Below, one piece after another: positions 7,460-14,887 of a DNA stretch of 17,951 nt. A program made the translations under genes and the position numbers. Each line of letters starts with the position of its first letter. Positions within the stretch are counted from its first letter, which is position 1. Source of the DNA: Candidatus Hydrogenedentota bacterium (GTDB lineage: Bacteria > Hydrogenedentota > Hydrogenedentia > Hydrogenedentiales > CAITNO01); assembly GCA_903922535.1 (NCBI GenBank), contig CAIXUF010000453.1:1-17951 (forward strand), given 5' to 3'. The notes beneath the pieces are model-generated. The model did not search any database. It had not been told where the DNA came from and saw only the letters and a program-made list of their open reading frames with translations.

Positions 7460-10400
7460 TCACCGCTCCGCTCCGCGCCCCGCGCGGGGAAGCTTCTGAA
7501 GCAGCACGGTCCCCAGCAGTGCCAGAAGGACAACCAAGGCCCCAAGCAATGCGGGTTGGCTTGCGGAAAGTGTCTGGCTTACCAGGATCAGGTCCCGCCT
7601 GGTCGCCATGGCACTGTCGGAAAGACCGGTGGCGGTGACAGAAACGGTGTAGGTTCCTGACTCCATGTAGACGTGCACCGGGTTGGGCTCGTTCCCCTGC
7701 TCGATGGTGCCGTCGCCAAAATCCCATTCCCAATTCAGAATCTGCTGGCCGCCGACAGCCCATCCGGAGAACTGCACGGTCAGGGGCGGCGTGCCTGAAG
7801 TCGGGGAGGCGGAGAACCCCACGGAAAGGGTTCCAGCAGCGGGTATCTCTATGGTACCCCCGGGGGTCAAGTCCCTTCCGAGCAGGCCAGGGTAGGTGGC
7901 CGGATATTTGTAAACCCGGAAAACGGCGTTCATGTAACCGCCTTTGGGGTCTGTGGGAATGGAGTCTCCCTGTGTCATGGGCCCGGACTGCACGACGGGG
8001 CACAGATACCGCCAGACCGTCTCACCGGATGGGGTCACTTCGAACAGGTTGCCCTTCAGTCCTTCGCAAATCAGGGTGTTGCCGTTGGGCAAGCGTTGGG
8101 CGCCGGAGATCTCGGCGGAATAGAAGTCGGTCGGTGTCGGGGCGCGATAGGTCCAGGTCAGGGAACTGGGGCCGTATGCCGCGCCGGCAGTCAGTGCATA
8201 AACCCCAGCGCTGTCCACCGGCGGAACAATCTCGTCAATCGTGGAGTAGTTGCGGCTGATCCCGTTGTTGAAAATCAGGATGTCACCGGCACCAGGACAG
8301 CCGGAGTCTATCCATTCCGTGCAATGCTGCTGCAGGAACATCTCGTTGGCGGCTGTTCCGGCCCTGTACTGCTGCGGATTGCCCCAACGGTACAGCAGAT
8401 CGCCTCCTTTGCTGTAACGGCCTCCGGAATGGCCTGCAGCCTGGGCGGTGGTGGTTTGGTGGTCGATCACCCACAGTTCGCTGTTCCCGCGGACGCTGAG
8501 GATGATTTGGTCCAGGTCAGCGTTGTAGTCGATGCAGTTCATGTGATTCCAGAACTGCTGTATCCGGAGTCCGGTGCCGTTGACATCGCACAGTTCCGGA
8601 TGGGCCGCCACCGCGCCGTAATTGTTCTTGGATGCGTCGAAATCCTGGACCGTGTGGTCCCACGCGTGCCATTCCCAAACCACATTGCCGCCGGACGGGC
8701 GCGTCGGCTGGACCTCAACGACATAGTCGGGAAGCATGTACCCCTGAGTGGAAACACTGGAATCGAGCAGCGCGGGATTGAATCCGGCCGCGATGACCTC
8801 GGCGTAGGTCTTCTTCTCCGACGCGAGAATGATGACGTTTCCGTTCGGCAGCATCTTGAAATCGTGGTGCGCAATATGGTTGTCGGAAACGTACTCGAAT
8901 TGCCACACCAGGTTGCCGTCCCAGTCATACTCGTCAATGCGCCCACCCTCACCGCCGCCGGTCGATGGTCCGCCGTTCATGACCGAGCCGGCGCGGATCA
9001 TGTGTCCGTTCTCAAGCAGGTAGGCCGTCCGGCCGGGTTCGGAGGTGCTGTCCCACGTGTGCACGACGAGGCCCGCATTGTTGATCAGGTACGTGCGCGT
9101 GTAGTGCATCGGAGCCATTAAAGTGTACCCGTCAAAGGCGCTTCCCGTATTCAGGAAGAGGCCCATCGTCTGGGCCGTGCTATAGGGCCGCATGACCCTG
9201 AAGCCGACCTGAAGCCAGGCGGAGTCGGCGTTGCCGTCGGGCGAACCGCCAAGAGACCAGGACGGGTCACGGTTGGAGACGCGGCTGTACCCGTAGAACT
9301 GCTGGCCGCCGCCGTTCCACCAGGTGCCGCCGCGCATGGCGCGCCACGGCACGTTGTCCTGCATGATGTCGCCGGTTACGGGGCCGGGCGGGTTGTCAAT
9401 CACGCTGTTGTCCACGCAATATTGGTAATAGGTGTTCGAATACCAGTCGTTGACCCACTCCCAGACATTGCCTGCCATGTCATACAGGCCGTAGGCGTTC
9501 GAGCCGTCGCGGGTTTGGTAGGTGGCGTCTGCGGCAGGCCAATTATGCGCAGCTTTTGAGTGGAGCGCGCCGTTGTAGAAGCCGACCGGCGTGGTGTGGG
9601 GATAGTCGCCGTTTTCCCAAGGATCACCGGAGCCCTGCCAGTTGGCAAGCCTGCCGTCGGCGTTGGTGTCGTTGCCCCATGGGAACTGGCAGTAGGGATT
9701 GTAGAGGCCCCCGCGCGCCGCGTATTCCCACTCCGCCTCCGTCGGCAGGCGGTAGCCATTCTTCGTGAAGTCGCAGGCGCCCGTGGTGATGTCGTAACAG
9801 GGGGCGTAGCCGTCGCGGGCGCTGAGCCAGTTGCAATAGGCCATCGCGCCAAACCACCGGACGCCCGTAATGGGATGATTCTCGCGTCCGCTGCGAACAG
9901 TGAACGTGTTGTTGCTGTAGGTGATCACCGACAGGGGAACCGCCGCCGTTGTTTCATAATAGAGATTCGCGCCGCTGGCGTCGTAGACTGAACCCAAGTT
10001 CACTTCGATGAGCCCGCTCACGAGGGCCGAGTTCAGATACGCGCAATACGCGCTGCTGGTGAGCAGTGTGTTGGACATGTACATCGATGAGATGTTCACC
10101 GTGTGGATGGGTATTTCATCGCTGGGATGTTCGGGGTCAACGAAGCCAACGTGGTCGCCCATGTCAAACTGTCCGCCCGGAATATAGACCATCGTGCCAA
10201 TTGCAACCTCCGTCTCCCCTTCACCCTCCCCTTCAGCCCCGCCGCCAACGGTGTACAAATAGGTCGTTGTCGGAGCATTGGACGGATCGGTTGATTCAAG
10301 GAACGCGCTGTCAGTGGCGGTAACGTAATAGTTCACCGTTGTGCCGACTGGAAACGCCGGGATTTGCGCGCCGTAGACGCCGTCGCCCGATGCGCCGTCG

Positions 10401-13400
10401 TTGTGGGCGCCGTCGTCATGCATAGCAACAGTGACCGGACTGCTGCCGGAACCGGATGTTACGGTCACAGCAATCTGGTCCAAGTCCACGCGCGGGTCGC
10501 CCGTCCCTCCGCAGAACTGGAACCGCATCTTAAGGCCGGCGGTCAACTCCGCGGCGGTCAAGTCGTAGTGGTACAACTGCCACGCGTGGCTGTTCGCGGT
10601 CAGTTCGCTGAGCCGCGTGACAAAGCCGCTTCCCGAATCGAGTTGGAAGGTCCAGCCCTGTGCGCCAGTGAGCCCGGCAGCGGTAAGCCAAAACTCGACG
10701 TAGCCGGAGGTCCCCGCGGCGTTGATGGCGTTTGTGGTGCTGACCATGGTGTCTGTCAAGCTCGTGGTTCCCACGTGGAACTCAAGGCCGCAGGAGTTGC
10801 CGGTGCCGTAGTTTGAGCCGGTCCGTTGCTCGACGGCCTGGCCCGACGGCACGGTGACCGTCCAGGCATTGTCACAGCCGTCTCCGGTCCACGGTTTGGC
10901 GGCTGCAGCCGCCATCGTCTCCGAGAAGACTGTCGATGTTTGGCCGGCGCCCGTCCCGGAGTTATAAGTGAGTGCGACTTGGGAAATGGTTGAACTGCCG
11001 GTGACGCTGGATGTAATCCACACCGCATCGGTGGCCGTCGGCGACGCCGGAGTATGGGATGTTCCGGTGATGAGTGGCGGTGTGCCGCCCTCGCCTTCAC
11101 CCTCGCCTGAAGATGCGTTGCCCGCGATGGTCAGTCCAGGCGTCATGTCGTGCCCTTCGAATCCGGCAAAGCCGGCCGCATAGCGGTAGGCGCGCGGCAC
11201 GGCGTTGGTCATCGGCAGACGATCGCCGATGTCCGTCACAACGCCGCCGTCGGTCACCGGATTGATGTACTCCCACACGATCTTGCCCGCGGCGCTCACT
11301 TCGACCATGTAGCCCTCCGTGGTGGCGCAGATCAGCGTGTTGCCATTGGACAAGCGCTGGGCGCTTGAACCGAAATGACTGAACAGCGTCAGGTTGCCGA
11401 CGGAACCGTATTTCCATATGACTTGGTTGGACAGTTGTTGCGGACTCTTATGCGTGTCCTTGTCAAAAGTCCAGGACGTGTAGCCGGCATCGGGCGGGTT
11501 GACATAACTGCCGGTGTCGGCGCCGCTGGAATTCAGGAAGGGATTGATTTCCAGCACATAGGACTGCGCGGTGCGCTGGAAAAGATACTGGTTATTGTTG
11601 AAGACAAGAAAATGGCCCGCGCCCGAAAGTCCCGATGCGATCCACTGGACATTGTTGCTTGCGCCAATTTGCTTGTTCCCGTTGGTGGCGCCTTCCCAAT
11701 TGGCGCCCACGGAGGGGGCGCTGCCCTGCGCATAGCGGGCCGGGTCGCCGAAGCGGTAGAGGAAGTCGCCTGCGCTCCCGGCAGCCAGTGCGACACTGCC
11801 GGTGGGGTCGCCGGCAACAAAGGTGTTGCCGTGGTCGATGACGTAGAATTCGCCCAGTTCTGAATTTACAACGATTTGGTCGAGGGAGGCGTTGTAGTCG
11901 AGTGAGTTGCAGCGCAGCCAGTTGCTTTGGAGCGGATGCCCGGGCAAGTTCAGATTTATGCGGCCGGGATAATTCGCAATCGTTTTGCCCGACCCCACGT
12001 AGTTGGCTTTCGAGGAGTCAACGTCCTGAATGCCATGGTCGAAGAAGCACCATTCCCAAACCACGTTGCCGCCTGCGTCCACTTCCACAATTGCGTCCGC
12101 TTGGGCGCCGGTGTAAGGGGCGTTGGCCGGGTCACATCCCGCGGCGATGCACTGGGCACTAGTGAGATCTTTGTTGGTGAGATACAGCGTGGCGTTTGCA
12201 TTCAGCTTCGGGTCGAAGATTCGGACGAAATCACCATGGGGATGATAGGCGGGGCGTGTCTCGTAGTATTGCCAGGCGGTGCCATTGCTCCAGTCAAGCT
12301 CCTTGAAGCCGCTCTGGGAGGAACCGTTCGTCGCGGCATCAAGAAGATTGCCGTTATCCAAGAGGCGGGGGTTGCTTCCCAGCGGCCATGAGTGCACAAG
12401 CCGGCCGGCCATGTCGATGAGATAGGTTGTCCCCTGAGCGGCAAAGAGCGTGTATCCGTTGGCGGCATTGGACGAATCCCAGTATTGAAGCTCGGTGGGC
12501 CGCTGCAGTGCGCTGTAGGCCGTGCCCGCATAGGGGTTGTCGACGGTTGTGCGGCCGGCTATGGTGTTGCCCGGCGTCAAAGAGCGGCCGGAAAAGGCCG
12601 AATAGTCCGTCCCGTAACGATACGCCCGGAAGATGGAGTTGTACATGGGAAGCTGGTCGCCAAGTCTCTGCACGATGCCGCCGCTGGTAACCGGAACAAC
12701 GTATTCCCATACGGGATCGCCGGCCGAGGTTAGCTCCGCAATGTAGCCGTACGTGTCCGCGCAGACCAGGGTGTTTCCATTGGGCAGGCGTTGGGCGCTG
12801 CAGCCGATATGGCTGAACAGGGAGAGATTGCTTTTCGAGTAATGAGACCACACGATCTGTTTGGACATCTGTTTCGGCGTCTTGTCCGTTACAGCCGGTG
12901 AAGTCCACGTGTTGTATCCGGCATCTGGAGGATTGACATAGTGGCCCGTATTTGTGCCGGTCGCGTCAAGATATGGATTGATTTCAAGGACATACGACTG
13001 GGGTGTGTGTTCTGAAAGGTACTGGGCATTGTCGAAAATGAGGAAATGGCCCGCGCCGTTGAGCCCCGAACCAATCCAGGAAATGTCGTGGGCGCCCCCG
13101 AGCTGTTTGTTGCCGGTGGTGGACTGGGTCCAATCCTCGAGGATGGACGGCTTGTCTCCCTGGCTGTATCGGGCGGGGTCTCCAAAGCGATACAGGAAAT
13201 CACCCGCACTGCCGGCGGCGAGTGCAACGCTGCTGATGGGGTCGCCAGTCAAAAATGTCCCGCCGTGGTCAATTACATAGAATTCGCCCTGGACCGAATT
13301 TGTGACAATCTGGTCCAAATCCTGGTTGTAATCAAGGGAATTGCAGTGCAGCCAGTCATTCTTCAGGGGATGTCCCGGCAGGTTTATATTGAGTCTGCCG

Positions 13401-14023
13401 GGATAATCGGCGATGGATTTCCCCGCGGCCACATAGTTGGTCTTGGAGGAATCATAATCCTGCACCAGATGGTCGAAGAAACTCCATTCCCACACCACGG
13501 TGCCGCTGGAATCAACCTCAACAAGGGCGTCCATCTGCGCCCCCGTGGAGGTGACAGTGGCAGGGTTTGCGCCCGCGGCAACGCACTGGGCCAGAGTCAG
13601 GTCCTTGTTTGCTATGTACAGCACCGTGTAAGCCCCGAGCTTGGGGTTGTATATGCGCGTGAAATCGTGATGGGGATGATAGGTTGAACGGGTCTCAAGA
13701 TAGGACCAGACCGTGTTCCCGTCCCAATCCATTATCTTGAATCCACCGAACCCGCTGGGGTCGTTGTTCGAGGCGTCCAGAATGCTGCCGTCAGGCTGCA
13801 GATGCGGGTTGGTGCCCATCTGCCATGTGTGCACAACCCGCCCTTCCATGTCCAGCAAATACGACACTCCACGGGCCCCGAAGAGTGTATAGCCATTGTA
13901 CGCACGCGATGAGTCCCAATAGCGCAGTTCCGTGGGTCCCTGCAGCGCATCATAGGCGTGCGCCACACCTAGGGAAAAGATGAACAGGCTGGTTATGGCG
14001 TTCAGTTGTAACAGTGTCTTCAT
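7460..14023 (-). CDS. Giant exported protein: three arylsulfotransferase-like propellers, FGE-like domain, PKD, C-terminal anchor
   Basis: The protein is 2187 residues long. ATG at 14023 is chosen because it begins a Sec signal peptide (MKTLLQ...GVAHA, about 22 residues) and has AAGGTGG six nt upstream; an in-frame ATG at 14113 would only add a basic, non-signal stretch. Order: arylsulfotransferase-like propeller A (26-490), propeller B (505-968), a first Gly-Glu linker, a beta-sandwich region with a nested domain (about 980-1261), a second Gly-Glu linker, an FGE-sulfatase/SUMF1-like domain (about 1276-1616, with GYRLPTEAEWEYAARGG, MAGNVWEWVNDW and GFRVMRP), propeller C (about 1620-2058), PKD (about 2061-2141, with WEWDFGDGT), and a hydrophobic anchor (about 2156-2175) followed by a basic tail. 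Expected location is the cell surface. Function as a sulfotransferase is inferred from the fold only; the FGE-like part lacks its catalytic cysteines. Confidence 0.93.
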   Translation of the reverse strand: MKTLLQLNAITSLFIFSLGVAHAYDALQGPTELRYWDSSRAYNGYTLFGARGVSYLLDMEGRVVHTWQMGTNPHLQPDGSILDASNNDPSGFGGFKIMDWDGNTVWSYLETRSTYHPHHDFTRIYNPKLGAYTVLYIANKDLTLAQCVAAGANPATVTSTGAQMDALVEVDSSGTVVWEWSFFDHLVQDYDSSKTNYVAAGKSIADYPGRLNINLPGHPLKNDWLHCNSLDYNQDLDQIVTNSVQGEFYVIDHGGTFLTGDPISSVALAAGSAGDFLYRFGDPARYSQGDKPSILEDWTQSTTGNKQLGGAHDISWIGSGLNGAGHFLIFDNAQYLSEHTPQSYVLEINPYLDATGTNTGHYVNPPDAGYNTWTSPAVTDKTPKQMSKQIVWSHYSKSNLSLFSHIGCSAQRLPNGNTLVCADTYGYIAELTSAGDPVWEYVVPVTSGGIVQRLGDQLPMYNSIFRAYRYGTDYSAFSGRSLTPGNTIAGRTTVDNPYAGTAYSALQRPTELQYWDSSNAANGYTLFAAQGTTYLIDMAGRLVHSWPLGSNPRLLDNGNLLDAATNGSSQSGFKELDWSNGTAWQYYETRPAYHPHGDFVRIFDPKLNANATLYLTNKDLTSAQCIAAGCDPANAPYTGAQADAIVEVDAGGNVVWEWCFFDHGIQDVDSSKANYVGSGKTIANYPGRINLNLPGHPLQSNWLRCNSLDYNASLDQIVVNSELGEFYVIDHGNTFVAGDPTGSVALAAGSAGDFLYRFGDPARYAQGSAPSVGANWEGATNGNKQIGASNNVQWIASGLSGAGHFLVFNNNQYLFQRTAQSYVLEINPFLNSSGADTGSYVNPPDAGYTSWTFDKDTHKSPQQLSNQVIWKYGSVGNLTLFSHFGSSAQRLSNGNTLICATTEGYMVEVSAAGKIVWEYINPVTDGGVVTDIGDRLPMTNAVPRAYRYAAGFAGFEGHDMTPGLTIAGNASSGEGEGEGGTPPLITGTSHTPASPTATDAVWITSSVTGSSTISQVALTYNSGTGAGQTSTVFSETMAAAAAKPWTGDGCDNAWTVTVPSGQAVEQRTGSNYGTGNSCGLEFHVGTTSLTDTMVSTTNAINAAGTSGYVEFWLTAAGLTGAQGWTFQLDSGSGFVTRLSELTANSHAWQLYHYDLTAAELTAGLKMRFQFCGGTGDPRVDLDQIAVTVTSGSGSSPVTVAMHDDGAHNDGASGDGVYGAQIPAFPVGTTVNYYVTATDSAFLESTDPSNAPTTTYLYTVGGGAEGEGEGETEVAIGTMVYIPGGQFDMGDHVGFVDPEHPSDEIPIHTVNISSMYMSNTLLTSSAYCAYLNSALVSGLIEVNLGSVYDASGANLYYETTAAVPLSVITYSNNTFTVRSGRENHPITGVRWFGAMAYCNWLSARDGYAPCYDITTGACDFTKNGYRLPTEAEWEYAARGGLYNPYCQFPWGNDTNADGRLANWQGSGDPWENGDYPHTTPVGFYNGALHSKAAHNWPAADATYQTRDGSNAYGLYDMAGNVWEWVNDWYSNTYYQYCVDNSVIDNPPGPVTGDIMQDNVPWRAMRGGTWWNGGGQQFYGYSRVSNRDPSWSLGGSPDGNADSAWLQVGFRVMRPYSTAQTMGLFLNTGSAFDGYTLMAPMHYTRTYLINNAGLVVHTWDSTSEPGRTAYLLENGHMIRAGSVMNGGPSTGGGEGGRIDEYDWDGNLVWQFEYVSDNHIAHHDFKMLPNGNVIILASEKKTYAEVIAAGFNPALLDSSVSTQGYMLPDYVVEVQPTRPSGGNVVWEWHAWDHTVQDFDASKNNYGAVAAHPELCDVNGTGLRIQQFWNHMNCIDYNADLDQIILSVRGNSELWVIDHQTTTAQAAGHSGGRYSKGGDLLYRWGNPQQYRAGTAANEMFLQQHCTEWIDSGCPGAGDILIFNNGISRNYSTIDEIVPPVDSAGVYALTAGAAYGPSSLTWTYRAPTPTDFYSAEISGAQRLPNGNTLICEGLKGNLFEVTPSGETVWRYLCPVVQSGPMTQGDSIPTDPKGGYMNAVFRVYKYPATYPGLLGRDLTPGGTIEIPAAGTLSVGFSASPTSGTPPLTVQFSGWAVGGQQILNWEWDFGDGTIEQGNEPNPVHVYMESGTYTVSVTATGLSDSAMATRRDLILVSQTLSASQPALLGALVVLLALLGTVLLQKLPRAGRGAER
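7848..9160 (-). repeat. Propeller copy C, divergent third unit
   Basis: Third arylsulfotransferase-like unit, clearly related to A and B (VVHTW, HHDF, WEWHAWDH, NHMNCIDYNADLDQI, LPNGNTLICEG, LTPGGTI) but much more diverged and separated from them by the sandwich and FGE-like domains. It keeps His1790, His1827 and His1900, but the fourth histidine position is Ala1970. Confidence 0.8.
9175..10198 (-). other. FGE-sulfatase (SUMF1-like) domain within the giant protein
   Basis: Starts with MVYIPGGQFDMGD and ends with VGFRVMRPYS, the two hallmark ends of the formylglycine-generating-enzyme fold, with GYRLPTEAEWEYAARGG and YDMAGNVWEWVNDW between. In the segment RGGTWWNGGGQQFYGYSRV, where true enzymes carry the two active-site cysteines before RYR, there is no cysteine. 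Confidence 0.88.
10243..11085 (-). other. Composite beta-sandwich region with a nested domain
   Basis: Lies between the two Gly-Glu linkers. An outer module starts with PPLITGTSHTP and resumes at VTVAMHDDGAHNDG, then GDGVYGAQIPAFPVGTTV and YYVTATD, the pattern of extracellular Ig-like or choice-of-anchor modules. It is interrupted by about 120 residues of another beta domain (WTFQLDSGSGFVTRLSEL, LYHYDL, RFQFCGG, VDLDQIAVTV). Such modules usually serve as spacers or adhesion domains. Confidence 0.6.
11120..12511 (-). repeat. Propeller copy B (464 codons), tandem duplicate of A
   Basis: Second unit, from ALQRPTELQYW to TPGLTIAG, colinear with copy A and one codon shorter; more than half of the residues look identical. 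It keeps His663 (WEW...DH) and His883 (FSHFG), but the histidine of copy A at 226 is Arg704 here (WLRCNS) and that at 312 is Asn790. Confidence 0.85.
12554..13948 (-). repeat. Propeller copy A (465 codons)
   Basis: First arylsulfotransferase-like unit, from ALQGPTELRYW to TPGNTIAG. It keeps every histidine that recurs among the copies: the DH after WEW (His185), WLHCNS (His226), GGAHDI (His312) and FSHIG (His405). It is the best candidate for a catalytically competent unit. Confidence 0.85.
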
Positions 14024-14029
14024 GTTTTT

Positions 14030-14036
14030 CCACCTT
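14030..14036 (-). promoter_or_regulatory. Shine-Dalgarno deciding the start of the giant gene
   Basis: AAGGTGG on the minus strand, six nt before ATG at 14023. It favours the start that opens the signal peptide over the upstream in-frame ATG at 14113. Confidence 0.7.
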
Positions 14037-14115
14037 GTCTTGTTTCGCCGTGGCATTGGGCGTTCCCGAGGTGACGGCCTTTGCGTCTGATACGGCCCGC
14101 TTTTCAACTGCACGA

Positions 14116-14124
14116 ATCCTAACA
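14116..14124 (-). promoter_or_regulatory. Candidate extended -10 for the giant gene
   Basis: Minus-strand TGT followed by TAGGAT (14116-14121) fits an extended -10. No good -35 is found at 16-18 nt, which would fit activator dependence. Predicted start point is near 14109. Confidence 0.3.
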
Positions 14125-14152
14125 GGCGAAAATAAAAGGAGATGTCGCGGTT

Positions 14153-14172
14153 GGATTACAGAACTGTAATCC
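14153..14172. promoter_or_regulatory. Perfect 20-bp palindrome between divergent genes, likely operator
   Basis: Arms GGATTACAG and CTGTAATCC with a two-base AA centre, all nine pairs matching. It is the strongest inverted repeat in the 192-bp divergent region and has no T-tract after it, so it is not a terminator. Its centre is about 53 bp upstream of both predicted start points. Confidence 0.6.
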
Positions 14173-14203
14173 CCCACAGGCATGCATCTGGCCTTGACTG
14201 GGT

Positions 14204-14209
14204 TATAAT
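14204..14209 (+). promoter_or_regulatory. Consensus -10 box of the two-component operon
   Basis: A perfect TATAAT ends six bases before the ATG at 14216, so transcription would begin at or next to the A of ATG. No -35 box is present at 17 nt upstream (CATGCA). No Shine-Dalgarno is seen. Confidence 0.5.
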
Positions 14210-14215
14210 CACCCC

Positions 14216-14887
14216 ATGAAAGTGCTTGTTGTGGAAGATGAGAAGGAGGTCGCCGGCCTCATAAGGAGGGGGCTGGAAGAGCAGGGTTTCTCCGTCGAGC
14301 TGAGCCACAATGGTACAGAGGCCCTGGCCCTGGCCACATCTCGCCAGTACGACGCCATCGTGCTGGACATCATGCTTCCCGGCCGCGACGGCCTGAGCAT
14401 CCTGAAGACCCTCCGCAATCAGCGGAACGCGGTCCCGGTAATCCTGCTGACCGCGCGCAGCGAGGTGGAGGAGCGCGTGGAGGGCCTCGACCTCGGCGCG
14501 GACGACTACGTGACAAAGCCCTTCTATGTCGAGGAACTCATATCGCGCATCCAGGCCATCGTCCGGCGCGCCTCCGGGAACCAACTGAGCCTGCTTCAGG
14601 CGGGAGACTTCACCGTCAACCTGATCACCCACGAGGCAAAGCGCGGCGAAAGGACGATACGGCTTACGGCCCGCGAGTTCGGCCTGCTCGAATACCTGAT
14701 GCGCTCGCCCGGACGCGTTTATACCCGGACCCAAATCATCGAACACGTTTTTGGCTATGACTTTGACCCCAACACCAACCTGGTGGACGTGTACATCCAG
14801 CGGCTGCGCAAAAAGATCATGGGCAACTCCGATGCGGACCTCATTGAGACGGTTCGCGGTGTCGGATACAGGTTCCTGAAGTCATGA
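14216..14887 (+). CDS. OmpR/PhoB-family response regulator
   Basis: This 223-residue protein is a DNA-binding response regulator. The receiver domain (about 1-118) has the acidic pocket E7-D8, the phosphoacceptor Asp51 in LDIMLPG, Thr79 in LLTA and Lys101 in TKPF. The C-terminal winged helix (about 128-222) has LTAREFGLLEYLM, the recognition-helix region TNLVDVYIQRLRKKI and the closing wing ETVRGVGYRF. The normal length and intact key residues indicate a functional protein. It overlaps the kinase gene by four bases (ATGA), so the two are translationally coupled. Resemblance to CusR/CopR-type regulators is general. The divergently oriented giant surface-protein gene and the palindrome between them make that gene a likely target; this is inference. 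Confidence 0.96.
   Translation: MKVLVVEDEKEVAGLIRRGLEEQGFSVELSHNGTEALALATSRQYDAIVLDIMLPGRDGLSILKTLRNQRNAVPVILLTARSEVEERVEGLDLGADDYVTKPFYVEELISRIQAIVRRASGNQLSLLQAGDFTVNLITHEAKRGERTIRLTAREFGLLEYLMRSPGRVYTRTQIIEHVFGYDFDPNTNLVDVYIQRLRKKIMGNSDADLIETVRGVGYRFLKS

Noticed and set aside
8096..9121. 341-codon plus-strand open frame
   Set aside because: It is antisense to propeller C of the giant gene and has no recognisable family.
14024..14113. Longer start of the giant gene at 14113
   Set aside because: The extra 30 residues are basic and would bury the signal peptide; the ribosome site is at the later ATG.
14194..14199. TTGACT as a -35 box for the response regulator
   Set aside because: It is only four nt from the TATAAT box, far too close to act with it.
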